Assembly (NCBI RefSeq): GCF_003013715.1
Contig: NC_072815.1
Span: 868,001 to 932,000 of the forward strand
Source: Candidozyma auris
Lineage: Eukaryota > Ascomycota > Pichiomycetes > Serinales > Metschnikowiaceae
Length of the DNA stretch: 64,000 nucleotides
Direction of reading: 5' to 3'
Shown here piece after piece: positions 28,802-39,496 of the stretch (position 1 is its first letter; each line of letters starts with the position of its first letter). Under the pieces are notes generated by a model that saw only the letters and a list, made by a program, of their open reading frames with translations, had not been told where the DNA came from and searched no databases. Position numbers and translations under genes: made by a program.

Positions 28802-31800
28802 ATGGGGTTGACGAAAAAGACATCGAAAGGAGTCAAGAATTGCATGGATTATCTATCTGAAGATGGGTCTCCAGATTTATGTAGAGATGTATCTAAATCC
28901 ACTGACTAGATAAGCGTGCATATAAGGGGCATTGGTGCATAATCTCTGTACGGGGCTCATAACCAAAATCCTTTTATACATAAGGAGAGACCCTGTTGAG
29001 AGGGCTCTTTTTCTTTATTAATGAGATCTTGTTGAAAGAGTCTCTTCTTGTACTATACCAGACATCCCAGCAGCAATAGATAGCCACAAATGTGACAAGA
29101 AAGATCCCATAGTTATGAGTCTTTTCAGCTATCTGACTTCCCATCACCAGAAAAAGAAGAAGTAGATTAGAACACGTCTTGAAACTACCTCCACGGTTCC
29201 AAAAATTAGATCATGCGTAGTGCCCTGCATCTGAATCCTGCAATGCACTTTTTCCCAGCTGTCAGATCTCACCAGATTGGGATCCTCCAGAAAACCAAAA
29301 GAAGCAGGTACCCAGCTTCTTTTTCCAAGCAGCAGCAACTGACACTGATTTTGTGTCATCCAACAAATGAAGCATAAAACCACCAACCCAACAAAATAGC
29401 AGCGATTTGCCTAGAATGCAAATATTAGTAGTACGACTTGGCTGCTCAGAAGTAGCAGACCAAGAAGCCCTGAAAACCAAACGCAGCACTCCCCCCAAGA
29501 AACCCTCCTTCTCTTAAAGAAAAGGGACCACATGTGTCTTATAAACACTACGATTTGGCCATCGTGGTCTTTGTTGGCCAAAAAGAAAACCCGAAACATT
29601 CGAGTTTTTAACTCCCCCAGATACCCACTTCTCGAACAGAGAAGGACCACTTGTGCCGCCCAAACACTCCGACCAAGCCATTGTGGTCTTTTTTTTTGGC
29701 CTGGAAGAACCTCCTCCTCCCTATAAGAGCTAGCTCTTATATAAAAATTCCCCCAGATAACCCACTCTCCAAAATATGGAGAAGACCAATTCGAAATAAG
29801 TTCCAGCTGTGGTCCTGCCAGCCAAAACTGCCTAAGAGGTGAGATCTTATACACTTTGGGAGGCTCCAGGTACCGCAGAACCTCCTTATATACCCTGGTC
29901 AATACCAGTCCGAGTCAGTGACTGGCATCAGCCAAACTCATCAGCACCAACAGCACCAACAGCACCAACATTCCCAACAAGTCCGCAGTATTCCACCGAA
30001 TAACTATTTGCGCTAGAGAATTCAAGTGAAATGACAGCATTCAGAAGTGGAATTTGTGAACAGTGGCAACAACAAAGCATAGAACCGAGACAACTAGAAC
30101 CACTTATAGCTCCATCTTCTGTCCCGTAGACCGAGAATAATTAATCCATCGATGTCTACTCACATGTCTCACAACTGGCGAATGGCGCTCAACCAATCCA
30201 AACATATTCGGCCGGCTCGAACATGCTCCTCATGGCGTGGCAGTAGCTCCAGCGGCCGAAATCTAAAAATTCCGTACCGACGCTGCTAATCCCCTGGCCC
30301 CTCAGCAAGTGTTGGCCAGACATCCACCAAGGAACCAGAGGAAGAAAAGAGGAGCCACCATACCACCACCAGCTGAATAACAACGCAAGTAGACTCAAAC
30401 ACAGACTTAAGTAGAGGATCCTTCGCCTGATTGTATGTCACTTTGGAAAAAGCTGTCAATTTTGACCTCTAGAGAACAAATAGTTAGGATGAAGCTTCTG
30501 CCTCTTGAAGGTAGGGACCGAGATAGATTCGCCTCACATGAGTGCTCGATAAAATTGAATCTGATCAACATTGGACGGAAGGGAAGAAAATGTCCAGCGA
30601 ATGACTTCTTTTGACGTTGTAGCGAACTGGATCAAAAGCAGTATCTGAATAGAGATCTCGTTGCCTGCGATACCCACCATCGAAAGCTCCTTCAAAAAGG
30701 GAACCATGTAGAGTTTAACAACCCAAAAAGCAGCACGAATCCGCTGAGCGAGATACTCAGAGCAACGAGTATCTTCTTGTACTCGAGTGTAGCTATCTCA
30801 TGGTACAAGTTTGAGTAATACGAAGTGAGCACTTTCTGAGGCAAAAATAAGCAAACGAGGTTTCAAACTTGATGCGGTTCCACATTTACAAAAGAGGGAC
30901 CTGAGTATCTATTCAGAAAGAGATATTCCCATGTACGGGTGGAAGAGGAAGAAGTAGTGATTTTGGCTGCAAATCCTCTACTAGTGTGCGCGATAGTATG
31001 GGGAGGCATTCCGTAGGAGTCTGATGGAGGAGGGTACATTCTACATCTAGAAAGAAGCATTTCAATGGCGTCCCATTAGATGGATTTCTTAGATAATTAC
31101 TACATTAGGATGAAAAGTTCAAGCCTGAATGGTCAAGGTTTGAAAAATCTGAGGTGTTTTCTGTTTAGCCAAGGAGGCCGGGCAAGAAGTAGCGACTTCG
31201 AGAAGTTAACTTGACGTTGACAGGCTCGTGATTGATGAAGGGAGAGATGTTATTGAATTGCAAATTGTGTGCCCTTCGGAGCTTCTGCCTCTTTCATATG
31301 TGGAGACAACGAGTGGTTGTTGAATAAAAACTGGAAGGGCTAATTGAAGCCCGAAATGACCTTGCATTGTCACCAGAGGCTCTCATTCAGCAGAAATGGA
31401 GGATAGTCACTGACTCTCAAGCAAGTGAATATCGCCTAGGAAAGCCTGTGAGCCTCTTCACGGGAGCTGGAACAGAATCCAGGAGAATTGAATTTCTCAA
31501 TGGCTTTTTTCGGGTCCTACAATCTGTCTTGTGCCTTTCAGTGCAGTTGCTTGTCTAGCTTGAAATCGTCGTCTACAGCATTGGGCGATAGGTGCACCAA
31601 AAACTCAGTTCAACCCAATGTACATCAAACAGCTCCCTTCAACCAAGAAGCGGACCTGCTATGTCTCTTCAGCTATTCTGAATCTCACAGACATCAAAAG
31701 CACTGGCCTGGCCGCCTTGTGTATACACACTACAAAGACACAGGAGCCGAACGGGATCTTTGCAACAATACTGAAACTATGGAGATTTTTGGAGTTGATT

Positions 31801-32655
31801 GGCCAGTGCTCGTAATTCGAACAATCGTTTCTCTAAGCGAAGAGAACTACGAGTATAAGCGAAAGCCCAGACCAATGTGTCAATTGAGTTTCACCAGCTG
31901 CGTTTCATTCAAGTACTGCTAAATTCAATGCCACTTTGCTCTCATACATACCTAACCAGGAGAAATGAAGAGCCGCTAATTTCAATGTCAAGTGAAATGG
32001 CCAAATAATGGATACACATGATTCATCAATCACCTTCATTGAACTCAAGTGCATCTTCATACACCAAGGCGTCTCCAGGTACTTTTTTGATTGCTTACGA
32101 AATCCTCACCGGAAAGTGCTTTCCAATGCTCTGAATTGCATCAGCAGGTGGAAACGAGAGGAAATTAGTTTTCGCAGCCAAAAGCGCAGAAAGCGCAGCC
32201 TAAGCGCAGCGATAAAAAGAAAGCGCAAAAGCGGAACTCTTCTCGTTCACAGCTCCCAATTAAACGTGAAAAATACAAAAAAATGTTAAAATATGTGGAA
32301 CGTGGCAGGATTCCAATTACACCTCGGTGTTTACGGCTCTTGTCAATTGCCTTTGGTGGTAATCAACCCTTCCTTACTTGGCCCACCATGAAGTACTATA
32401 GTTAGCGCACAGTGGCTAGCCAAAAATTCAACGGCTCCCTGTACGCCGCTGCAGCAAGAAAGCGAAAACAGGAAATCACGAGGCGAAAATGAGCCTAAAT
32501 CGGCCACTTAAATTAAGCTTCATTGTGTCCCTGATGTGTGAGTCCCTGGTGTGTGCTCACGTGACCAGAGACCCCAGTGGACCCTGCTGCCTCGGTTAGA
32601 TCGGCCCCAACTACTTTGCCTTCCAACCACTTTTTCTTTTCAAAACCCACACATT
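28802..32655. other. 3.9-kb gene-free region
   Basis: No open frame here has an ATG start, reasonable length and coding bias. The first third (about 29290-29930) is unusually rich in perfect or near-perfect hairpins and includes a direct repeat array (29504-29783, listed). A degenerate 37-bp pair occurs near 28985 and 29023, and a 9-bp AGCACCAAC triplet at 29943-29970. Recurrent elements are at 30964-30973 and 32169-32180; a CACGTG box (32558-32563) lies 98 bp before the ceramidase ATG. A noncoding RNA locus, a decayed mobile element or a regional centromere are all possible. Confidence 0.5.
29504..29783. repeat. hairpin-bearing direct repeats, ~120-140 bp units
   Basis: Two units (29524-29643 and 29644-29783), with the end of a third before them. 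Each unit begins GGACCAC, contains GTGGTCTTT flanked by inverted GGCC segments, then a CCCCCAGATA(A)CCCAC block and a closing hairpin. The closing hairpin recurs at 29508-29524, 29628-29644 (CTTCTC/GAGAAG, perfect) and 29766-29782 (TCTCC/GGAGA), with different stem bases but the same position. The unit also holds TTTGGCCA/TGGCCAAA (29554-29582) and a 20-bp perfect palindrome at 29722-29741. Confidence 0.65.
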
Positions 32656-33534
32656 ATGCTTCCCTTTGCTATCCCTTACCCGCCCGAGCAGGACGAGGGC
32701 TACTGGGGCATCCCCACGTCGACCATCGACTGGTGCGAGGAAAACTACGTGGTGCTGCCATTTATCGCTGAAGCCTTGAACACCACCACCAACGCTGTGT
32801 TCATTGCGTTGGCTGCTTTCGCCATTTTCCACGCTCACTACAACCACTTGGAGCTTCGCTTCCAGTTGCTGGCCTTGGGCTTCATGCTTGTTGGAATTGG
32901 CTCATGGTGCTTTCACATGACGCTCAGGTACGAATACCAGCTCTTGGATGAACTTCCCATGATCTACGCCACGTGCATCCCATTTTGGAGTGTTTTCTCT
33001 GAATTCAGAGACAGACGCGGCTCGATCTTGGTTGGGGTGGGCATTCTTACCGCTGCTAATTTGCTCACGGCGATCTACTTGCATTTCAAGAACCCAACCA
33101 TTCACCAGGCAGCGTATGGCTTGTTGAATGCGGGCATCATCTTCAAGTCGTACTCGTTGGCGAAAGTGCATGTCAAGAATGACAGGGCATCAAAGCAGCT
33201 CAATAGAACCATGTTCTTGGGTGTGGCTCTTTTCCTTTTTGGCTACATCTTGTGGAATATGGATATCCACCTTTGCTCTCATGCTAGAGCCGCCAGAAGA
33301 AGCTGGGGCATGCCCTATGGCTTTGTGCTCGAGGGCCACGGCTGGTGGCATATTTTCACCGGCACTGGTGTATACTTCTATCTTGTGTACGAGGAATACC
33401 TCAGATGCTTCTTGACCAACACGGAGAAGTTCTACGAATTCCGCTGGATCTTCGGCTTGCCTGTGGTGAAATTAGTGGACCAGGAGGGTTTGGTGAAGTT
33501 CAAGGCGGCCCAAAAGGCTAAGAAAGTCCAGTGA
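32656..33534 (+). CDS. YPC1: alkaline ceramidase (Ypc1/Ydc1 family)
   Basis: Hydrolyses (and can re-form) phytoceramide or dihydroceramide in the ER/Golgi, controlling sphingoid bases. 292 residues, seven membrane spans. Zinc-site and catalytic residues of the CREST superfamily are visible: the S83-x3-H87 motif (GSWCFHMT), D98 in YQLLDELPM, and the paired His in HGWWHIFTG near the C-terminus. The conserved N-terminal GYWGIPTSTIDWCEENY is present. The start is the ATG at 32656; the longer frame starts at a GTG. Which of the two S. cerevisiae paralogues it corresponds to is not resolved. With AUR1 it makes two sphingolipid genes in the window. Confidence 0.95.
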   Translation: MLPFAIPYPPEQDEGYWGIPTSTIDWCEENYVVLPFIAEALNTTTNAVFIALAAFAIFHAHYNHLELRFQLLALGFMLVGIGSWCFHMTLRYEYQLLDELPMIYATCIPFWSVFSEFRDRRGSILVGVGILTAANLLTAIYLHFKNPTIHQAAYGLLNAGIIFKSYSLAKVHVKNDRASKQLNRTMFLGVALFLFGYILWNMDIHLCSHARAARRSWGMPYGFVLEGHGWWHIFTGTGVYFYLVYEEYLRCFLTNTEKFYEFRWIFGLPVVKLVDQEGLVKFKAAQKAKKVQ

Positions 33535-33845
33535 GAATGCCTTTATTGAAGATTTCAGCACCTCAATGGCTTTCGTGAATCATTCTCCACACCTTCCTAT
33601 TTATCATGCACTGTTTGTTCAGTGACGTCATACAACCCCATGTTGGAGAAATGGTGCTAGAAATGCGTTTTGAGGTGGTATAAAGCTTTCATTAGATTAG
33701 TGAGTATCCCGTGTGGGACTCGGGGGAATTGAGATGAGAAGATTATAAGCGCTGGCGTAGAATACTGTTCTCTAACCTTCAAGGTTACTATATAGTTCGT
33801 AGCATATGTCGTCTTTTTCCGCTTGTCATCAAAATAGAAACCCAC
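33535..33845. other. convergent intergenic region ceramidase-MSH2
   Basis: A 311-bp gap between two 3' ends; nothing notable. Confidence 0.5.
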
Positions 33846-36815
33846 TTACAACATGGTGAGAACCTCTTGAATGAACTTATCGTTCTTCAGCTCTTCGCTG
33901 TAGCGGCCATCCACAAGCTTTTTCAATGACAGTATGGCCTCCTCAGAAGAAACCTTGCATTTCTGTGTTTCAGGGTCGATGCATTCATCTTTCCACGAAA
34001 GCAAGATCGTCTTGAGCTTCTCAACACCAGCGCTGATCTCCTCATTGCTGCATTTCGTCCTTTTATTGCTCACGTATGGATCAGCATCGGATCCCGCATT
34101 TAAACTTTGGAGCTCTGAGGCCTTGCGTTTGGCCATATTGATGATCTTCGTTGGGAATTTCACGAGCTCAGCAACATGAATACCGAAGGACTTGTCAGAA
34201 ATTCCAGGCTCTACCCTGTACATCAACGTGATATCGTCATCCTCGACTTCCTCGGCACCTTTCTTCTCGATGTGGGCGACCACATGTAGATTTTGTACTC
34301 TACCCTCATACTTCTCTGACAATTTGGTAAGCTCATGAAAATGCGTAGCAAAGAGCGTGAAGCACTTCTTAACACTAATTAGATGCTCAGATATGGACCA
34401 TGCTAAGCCAAACCCATCATAGGTACTGGTACCGCGGCCCAATTCGTCGATGATAATTAGAGAGTTGTGTGTAGCGGTAGCAAGAATCGATGAAGTTTCT
34501 AGCATTTCGATCATAAAGGTAGACAAACCCTTGAGCTGGGAATCACCAGCACCCACACGAGACAATATTGCGTCAAAGATCGGCACTTCTGGAGGCGCAC
34601 CATCTTCTGATGCTGGGATATACGAGCCCACTTGACACATGAGCGCAATGACACCAACCTGACGAATGTATGTGGACTTACCTCCCATATTTGGACCAGT
34701 GATGATCACAAAAGATTTGTCATTATCGGCATTACCCAAATTGACGTCATTGGCAATAAAGTTTACGTCTTCTTGTAATTCAAGAACAGGATGTCTTGCA
34801 TCCTTCAAATTGATTCTTCTGGATAGGAACTCTTCTGAAGTTGTTGACCCTGCCAATGGATGCAAATTGGGCTTCATGAAAGGCGTTGGTGCAAAAATGG
34901 CAACATTGGCAAAAGATGCAATGACATCAATGTGGCTCAACACGAGCGAAAGTCTCAAGAAAACAGTTTGATACGTCAACGTAATGGACAAGATCTCCTT
35001 GATCAATTCCTTCTGCTTCGAGTTGTACTCATCAGAATACTCTGCGTATTGTTCAGAAAGCTTACGAAGCTTTCTAGTTGTGAAGAAAACGCCTGCCTTC
35101 ACAGTCTGGAGCTCGATGTAATTATCACCGGTGTTTCTCAAGATGGCCGAGTCGATACGTGTGACTCTAAAACACCACCCGTGTTGTTGATGATTTTCAA
35201 GCTTGAGCTTCTTTTCAATATCGATATTGAGATCGTCTGCAACCTGTTCATGAACTTGCTTAATCTTCAGAATGGTGCTCTGAAGGTTGTCGTTGATAGT
35301 GATGAGCAGCTCATCAAATTCAGGCTTGATGTTGAAATCCGTGTAAAGGTCACTGGACGAGGATGATTCAAGGGGAGAAAGGTCGATTGTCGTTTCTACC
35401 AACTCCTGAAACTTCACGAGTGAAGCGTGGTTCTTTGAAAGTGGATCCAACCACTCCCTTTGCATGAGAGGTTTGAGTTGCTCAGTAGCGTCATCCAAAG
35501 ACATCTGCACCATGTTTATGAGCTCAGGAAGAATCGTTACAAGCTGGTAGAGCCTCACTACGTCCTCCAATTTTTTATTCTCGGCCCCTGTGACCCTCTT
35601 CATGCCGTTGGCGATTTTCTTGAGAAGTCGCTTCACATCGGGAACTTGCGTTAACCATTCTTGCGAGACAAACACACGAAGATTGGTATCGTTGATGAGG
35701 TGTCCCACCAATGCGTGACGATCAGAAATGGCATCCAAGTCCGTGAGCGGCTGCTTGAGCCATTGGGAAAGCAAGCGTGTGCCGGAAGCAGTCTTGCACT
35801 TGTTCAAAAGATCAAAGATCGACGACACATTTGACGGTTTGGGGCCTGGCATGGTCTGAGTGGAGGGGAAGATGTTTAGCGCTCTCATTGTCGAGGAGTC
35901 GAGCTTCATATAGGTGTTGAGGTTGTACTTATCAATGGTGAAAGAAGCCGAGTCGCCTCCAAGCAAGTTTAAGTACTGGATAAGAGAGTTGCAGCAGCCC
36001 AATGAGAGGGTGTACTCGGAAGAGTTGATACCTTTGGAAGCAAGCACGAGCTCGACATTGTTGGCAGCCTCACTGTCTATGTTTTCGGCCGAGACGATCT
36101 TTGCCAAATCTTGGTCGATGTCTTTGGCTGTGTAAGCGCTCAGCTTGATGGAGGAGATCACCACTGAGCCGATCTTGTTGAGCACTTGGAAGAGCTTCAC
36201 CACGTCTCCAGGAGCATCGTCGTCTGGAGTGTATGAGCTTGGCAACACAACTTCCTTGACGTTCACTTGCAAGAACAACAGCTCCAAGTTCGAAAACAAG
36301 TCGTTATCCTCGAACTCCAGCAACCGCAACGCCTTGTTCAGCAAATCTGCCAAACATACTCCCACCTTTTTTCCTGCGCCAGAGGTGGTGAATTTCACGC
36401 TAGCAACCACGGGAGTCAGCGCATCCCGAAGCATGGATTCCACATCAATTCCATACTCCACAGCAAGCAGCTCGAGATTACCGGGTGTAGCCGTCGCTAG
36501 TAGCTGGAACTGCTTCAGATACACCTCCACCTTGTAATTATTTTCCACTAGGCAAAATCTCACCACCGACGTGAAAACCTGGGGTGAAATCGTCACGTAA
36601 CGGTGCTTCGAGTTGGACGTCTTGATCACCAGCAGCGTTTTGTAGATAGCATCAGCAATGAGTTCTGCATCATCTTCTAGAGCCGTGAAGTAGTCCTTGT
36701 GGTCGACAATTCGAACGGTGTTGGCTTCTTTTTCGGGCAAATTGGCAAAGCGCCGGTAGAACAGTCGTTCGTCAACGGTGTCTGTGAATTTCAAGTCGGG
36801 TCTTGTGCTGGACAT
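33846..36815 (-). CDS. MSH2: DNA mismatch repair protein Msh2
   Basis: Common subunit of MutS-alpha (with Msh6) and MutS-beta (with Msh3), which find base mismatches and loops after replication. 989 residues: mismatch-binding and connector domains (about 1-290), lever/clamp helices (about 300-660), then the ABC ATPase with Walker A GPNMGGKST (about 706-714), the TFMIEMLET signature, Walker B IIIDELGRGTSTYDG and the FATHFHEL switch. The start ATG at 36815 (MSSTRPDLKFTD) fits; the upstream extension begins at a TTG. The C-terminal helix-turn-helix dimer region is complete. Confidence 0.98.
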   Translation of the reverse strand: MSSTRPDLKFTDTVDERLFYRRFANLPEKEANTVRIVDHKDYFTALEDDAELIADAIYKTLLVIKTSNSKHRYVTISPQVFTSVVRFCLVENNYKVEVYLKQFQLLATATPGNLELLAVEYGIDVESMLRDALTPVVASVKFTTSGAGKKVGVCLADLLNKALRLLEFEDNDLFSNLELLFLQVNVKEVVLPSSYTPDDDAPGDVVKLFQVLNKIGSVVISSIKLSAYTAKDIDQDLAKIVSAENIDSEAANNVELVLASKGINSSEYTLSLGCCNSLIQYLNLLGGDSASFTIDKYNLNTYMKLDSSTMRALNIFPSTQTMPGPKPSNVSSIFDLLNKCKTASGTRLLSQWLKQPLTDLDAISDRHALVGHLINDTNLRVFVSQEWLTQVPDVKRLLKKIANGMKRVTGAENKKLEDVVRLYQLVTILPELINMVQMSLDDATEQLKPLMQREWLDPLSKNHASLVKFQELVETTIDLSPLESSSSSDLYTDFNIKPEFDELLITINDNLQSTILKIKQVHEQVADDLNIDIEKKLKLENHQQHGWCFRVTRIDSAILRNTGDNYIELQTVKAGVFFTTRKLRKLSEQYAEYSDEYNSKQKELIKEILSITLTYQTVFLRLSLVLSHIDVIASFANVAIFAPTPFMKPNLHPLAGSTTSEEFLSRRINLKDARHPVLELQEDVNFIANDVNLGNADNDKSFVIITGPNMGGKSTYIRQVGVIALMCQVGSYIPASEDGAPPEVPIFDAILSRVGAGDSQLKGLSTFMIEMLETSSILATATHNSLIIIDELGRGTSTYDGFGLAWSISEHLISVKKCFTLFATHFHELTKLSEKYEGRVQNLHVVAHIEKKGAEEVEDDDITLMYRVEPGISDKSFGIHVAELVKFPTKIINMAKRKASELQSLNAGSDADPYVSNKRTKCSNEEISAGVEKLKTILLSWKDECIDPETQKCKVSSEEAILSLKKLVDGRYSEELKNDKFIQEVLTML

Positions 36816-37294
36816 GAAGAGATGGTGAATGTGTTGATGACGATTTGTGATCAGGATACAAAGCGTAAGATATACGCGACCGCGTAGCGTGTAGCAAATG
36901 TGAAGGAATGGGTGCAAAATAGAAGAGGAAGACGAAGGAGCGCTAACCTTTCGTTGCTTCTATTCATGGAATCTAGAAGTTGGCAATTGTCCAAGTTGAG
37001 GCGCTCTTTAAGAGAACTGTTGATTTTGAAATTTGTCTGTTGAGTATGAACCCACTCACTGCACTACACACCGCACCTATAGTGAACTGAGTCTTTTCAG
37101 TAATCTATTGCCAAATCTTCGATACCACGCTGTCTACTTCATCAAATGTTGAATTTTGTTGAGTTTGGGCAATTTTCAACTAAATGTTTTCTCCTCTCAA
37201 TTCATTTGTCAAATGACTACAAGTACTTTGGAAACAGATTTACCCTAATAAAAGCTCTCGAAAAGAACAGTACTAATGGCCTACGTTGTTCACC
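36816..37294. other. intergenic region upstream of MSH2
   Basis: A 479-bp region between the MSH2 start and the end of the arrestin-like frame. AT-rich; no GCAGCCA element, no repeat and no MluI (ACGCGT) box noticed. Confidence 0.45.
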
Positions 37295-39496
37295 CTAGAA
37301 GCAGTCGACATAGGCCCCAATACTGGATCCCAACGAGTCTCCGTCCCCTTCTTCCGTCAAAGACAGAGCGGGCTTCAGCGTTTCCTCCAGACTTTTCTCG
37401 GTATTCTTCGACATTTTCACTGGCGCAGTGACTGAGGAAACCGTAGACCGTTGAAGTGGAGACTGAACTGAAGGTTGTTGAAGTGAAGACCGATCTGAAG
37501 ACTGCTGAGCAAAAGACTTTTTGGACCTTCCTGGTGGCAGCAGTTGCAACAGCTCGTGAGCAGTATGCTTGTCAGGAGAAATATCGTTCACGTCTTCCTA
37601 AGACGAAAACCTACTTTCAGAAGTAGACTTCACCGCTTGCTGAGATAGGTGGTCAGCAGAAGATGTGACGTCATGCCTGGCTGCTGAACCCGAGGACAGT
37701 CTCTCTACCCCAGGATCCACAACACCTTGACTTCCTGGCATCAATGTGGTCTCTGATTTGGGTGCTTCAACCGAATCAGCTAATTTTGGGTCTCTTGTCT
37801 CTCGCCCATCTTTATTATTTGTCCTCGTCCCAACACCATTAGACACAGCTCTTTCTTGCTCAGTTTTGTCCCACATTCTTTTGGTCAACTTCAACAATTT
37901 GTCTGGCAAGCTAAGAGTGCTGAGAGAAATTCTCAGCCATCTTGATGCCCTTGACTCAATCGTATCACTAGACTCGCTTGGATTCGAGGTGTTCTTTTTT
38001 GATGCTTTGCTGGACCTCCCTGACAGATCTGTGCTCCTTGAAACTTGAGACATAGGAAGACTCAGCGTCGAAGCATTCACTGCATCAGCTTCAGAAGATG
38101 CCCTTAGAATCTCCAGTGCAGCAGACTCTTTTGTCGCTACTCTGCTTGCCATGTTTGGTAAGATCGTCTCAGGGATTTCCTTTGTCGATGGTGACTGGGA
38201 CAAGATAATGGGGATCTCATCCGACACCTCGATGGTGCTCTGTTTTCCAATCTGCAACTTAACAATCACGATAAGTGAGAAATCCAATTTGAAGTTGCAC
38301 GCCATGGTTGACTGTTCCCTTTCCTTGATACGAATATCCAAGCACTTGTGTGGGAGATCATACAACAAGTACAGCTCATCCTGATCCTTCTTTGGCTTCA
38401 CGACCTCCTTCAAGTGGAGTTTCCCAACATGCACGAGCTGCTCCAGGCTTTTCCGCTTTTTCTTAGAATAGCATTTCTTACTTTTTACATTTTCCGCTCG
38501 AACTCCTCCGACGTAAGAGATGTACTTCTTAACCCTCACGCTTACCTCCAAAACTTGAACTGTTCTTCTGTGATTTTTACGATTTATTATCGAGGCTGGC
38601 AACTTCACAGATAATTTCAAGAACTCATTGAGGAAATGATTATTGAAGACCCCTCTGTGGGTAATTCCATAAGGGCTCCTTAACAAGCCTGCCTCCTTGA
38701 ATGTGCTTGTCAATACAGCCTCCCACTCATGCTTGGGTCTACCAAAATATCCCAGCCCTGACTTTACCATGTGGGAATTTGATTGGGTGTCTGGCATGAG
38801 CTCAAGTCTCTCATTTCGAGAATCCATAACATGGTACCAGTATCTGGGCATACGTAAGATACACTGCTCATATTGGACTGGGGTGGTAAACTCACTCCAC
38901 ACTGCCGTTCCGTTCACCATTCGGCAAATACTGACAACAATTTGATGCAGCACAGCAATCACTGAGCGACCACTGAGCTCCACCTTCATATTCGGTGGAA
39001 GTGTTCTCAACTCTCTTGGTGTCTCGTCGTGATGACCATCACGCTTGGGAAATGTGTGGTCATCACAGTTATGGTAAAGCATGTTAGTGGTAGGAATGGA
39101 TATCTTGAATGAATATTCCATTTCCGCTGCGTGGGGTGCTTGCTTGGGTTCCAGCAAAAGCTGTTTCATCTCGTTCACCAAAAAATGGCTCTCGCTCCCG
39201 CAAACAGTGAGGTTTGGCCTGGCCATTTTTCTCCTGATCACTGTGCCTTGCGGATTGATGGGATTTTTCATCTCGACTTCTTGCCGTGGATACTTTCTTC
39301 TCTTGGTATTGATAAATAAGTCTTGTTGGGGCAACTCAGTTGTGGATTTGCACTGGTACCCAGTCACAATCGAAGTGATGTAGGCGGGCTCAAAAGCAGT
39401 GAGCTCGAGTCTGCATTGCACCTCTGAGCCAGGCTTCACCTCCGATTTTGGTGTGATGATCTTGATTTGTCCTTTTAAACCTCCTGATAATCTCAT
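37295..39496 (-). CDS. arrestin-like protein, frame interrupted by an in-frame UAG
   Basis: The first frame (39496 down to a TAG at 37598-37600) encodes 632 residues. Residues 1 to about 425 are beta-rich and look like N- and C-arrestin domains: GGLKGQIKIITPKSEVKPGSEVQCRLEL at the start, and late strands such as LPASIINRKNHRR and CNFKLDFSLIVIVKLQIG. The rest is Ser/Thr-rich and disordered, with acidic patches. Directly after the UAG the same frame stays open for 100 more codons to 37295 (Ser/Pro/Gln-rich). The full frame would give about 732 residues. Arrestin-related adaptors (ART family) recruit Rsp5 ubiquitin ligase to membrane cargo; no clear PPxY motif is visible here, so that role is inferred from the fold only. 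The orthologue is not recognised. Confidence 0.65.

Noticed and set aside
29411..29902. 163-codon minus-strand frame across the hairpin repeats
   Set aside because: It starts at TTG; the open frame is a by-product of the direct repeats, and the two copies do not encode similar peptides.
28985..29990. Possible LTR (TGTTG near 28993 and CCAACA near 29965)
   Set aside because: TG...CA ends are too common, no second LTR, primer site or polymerase fragment is visible, and the length is unusual.
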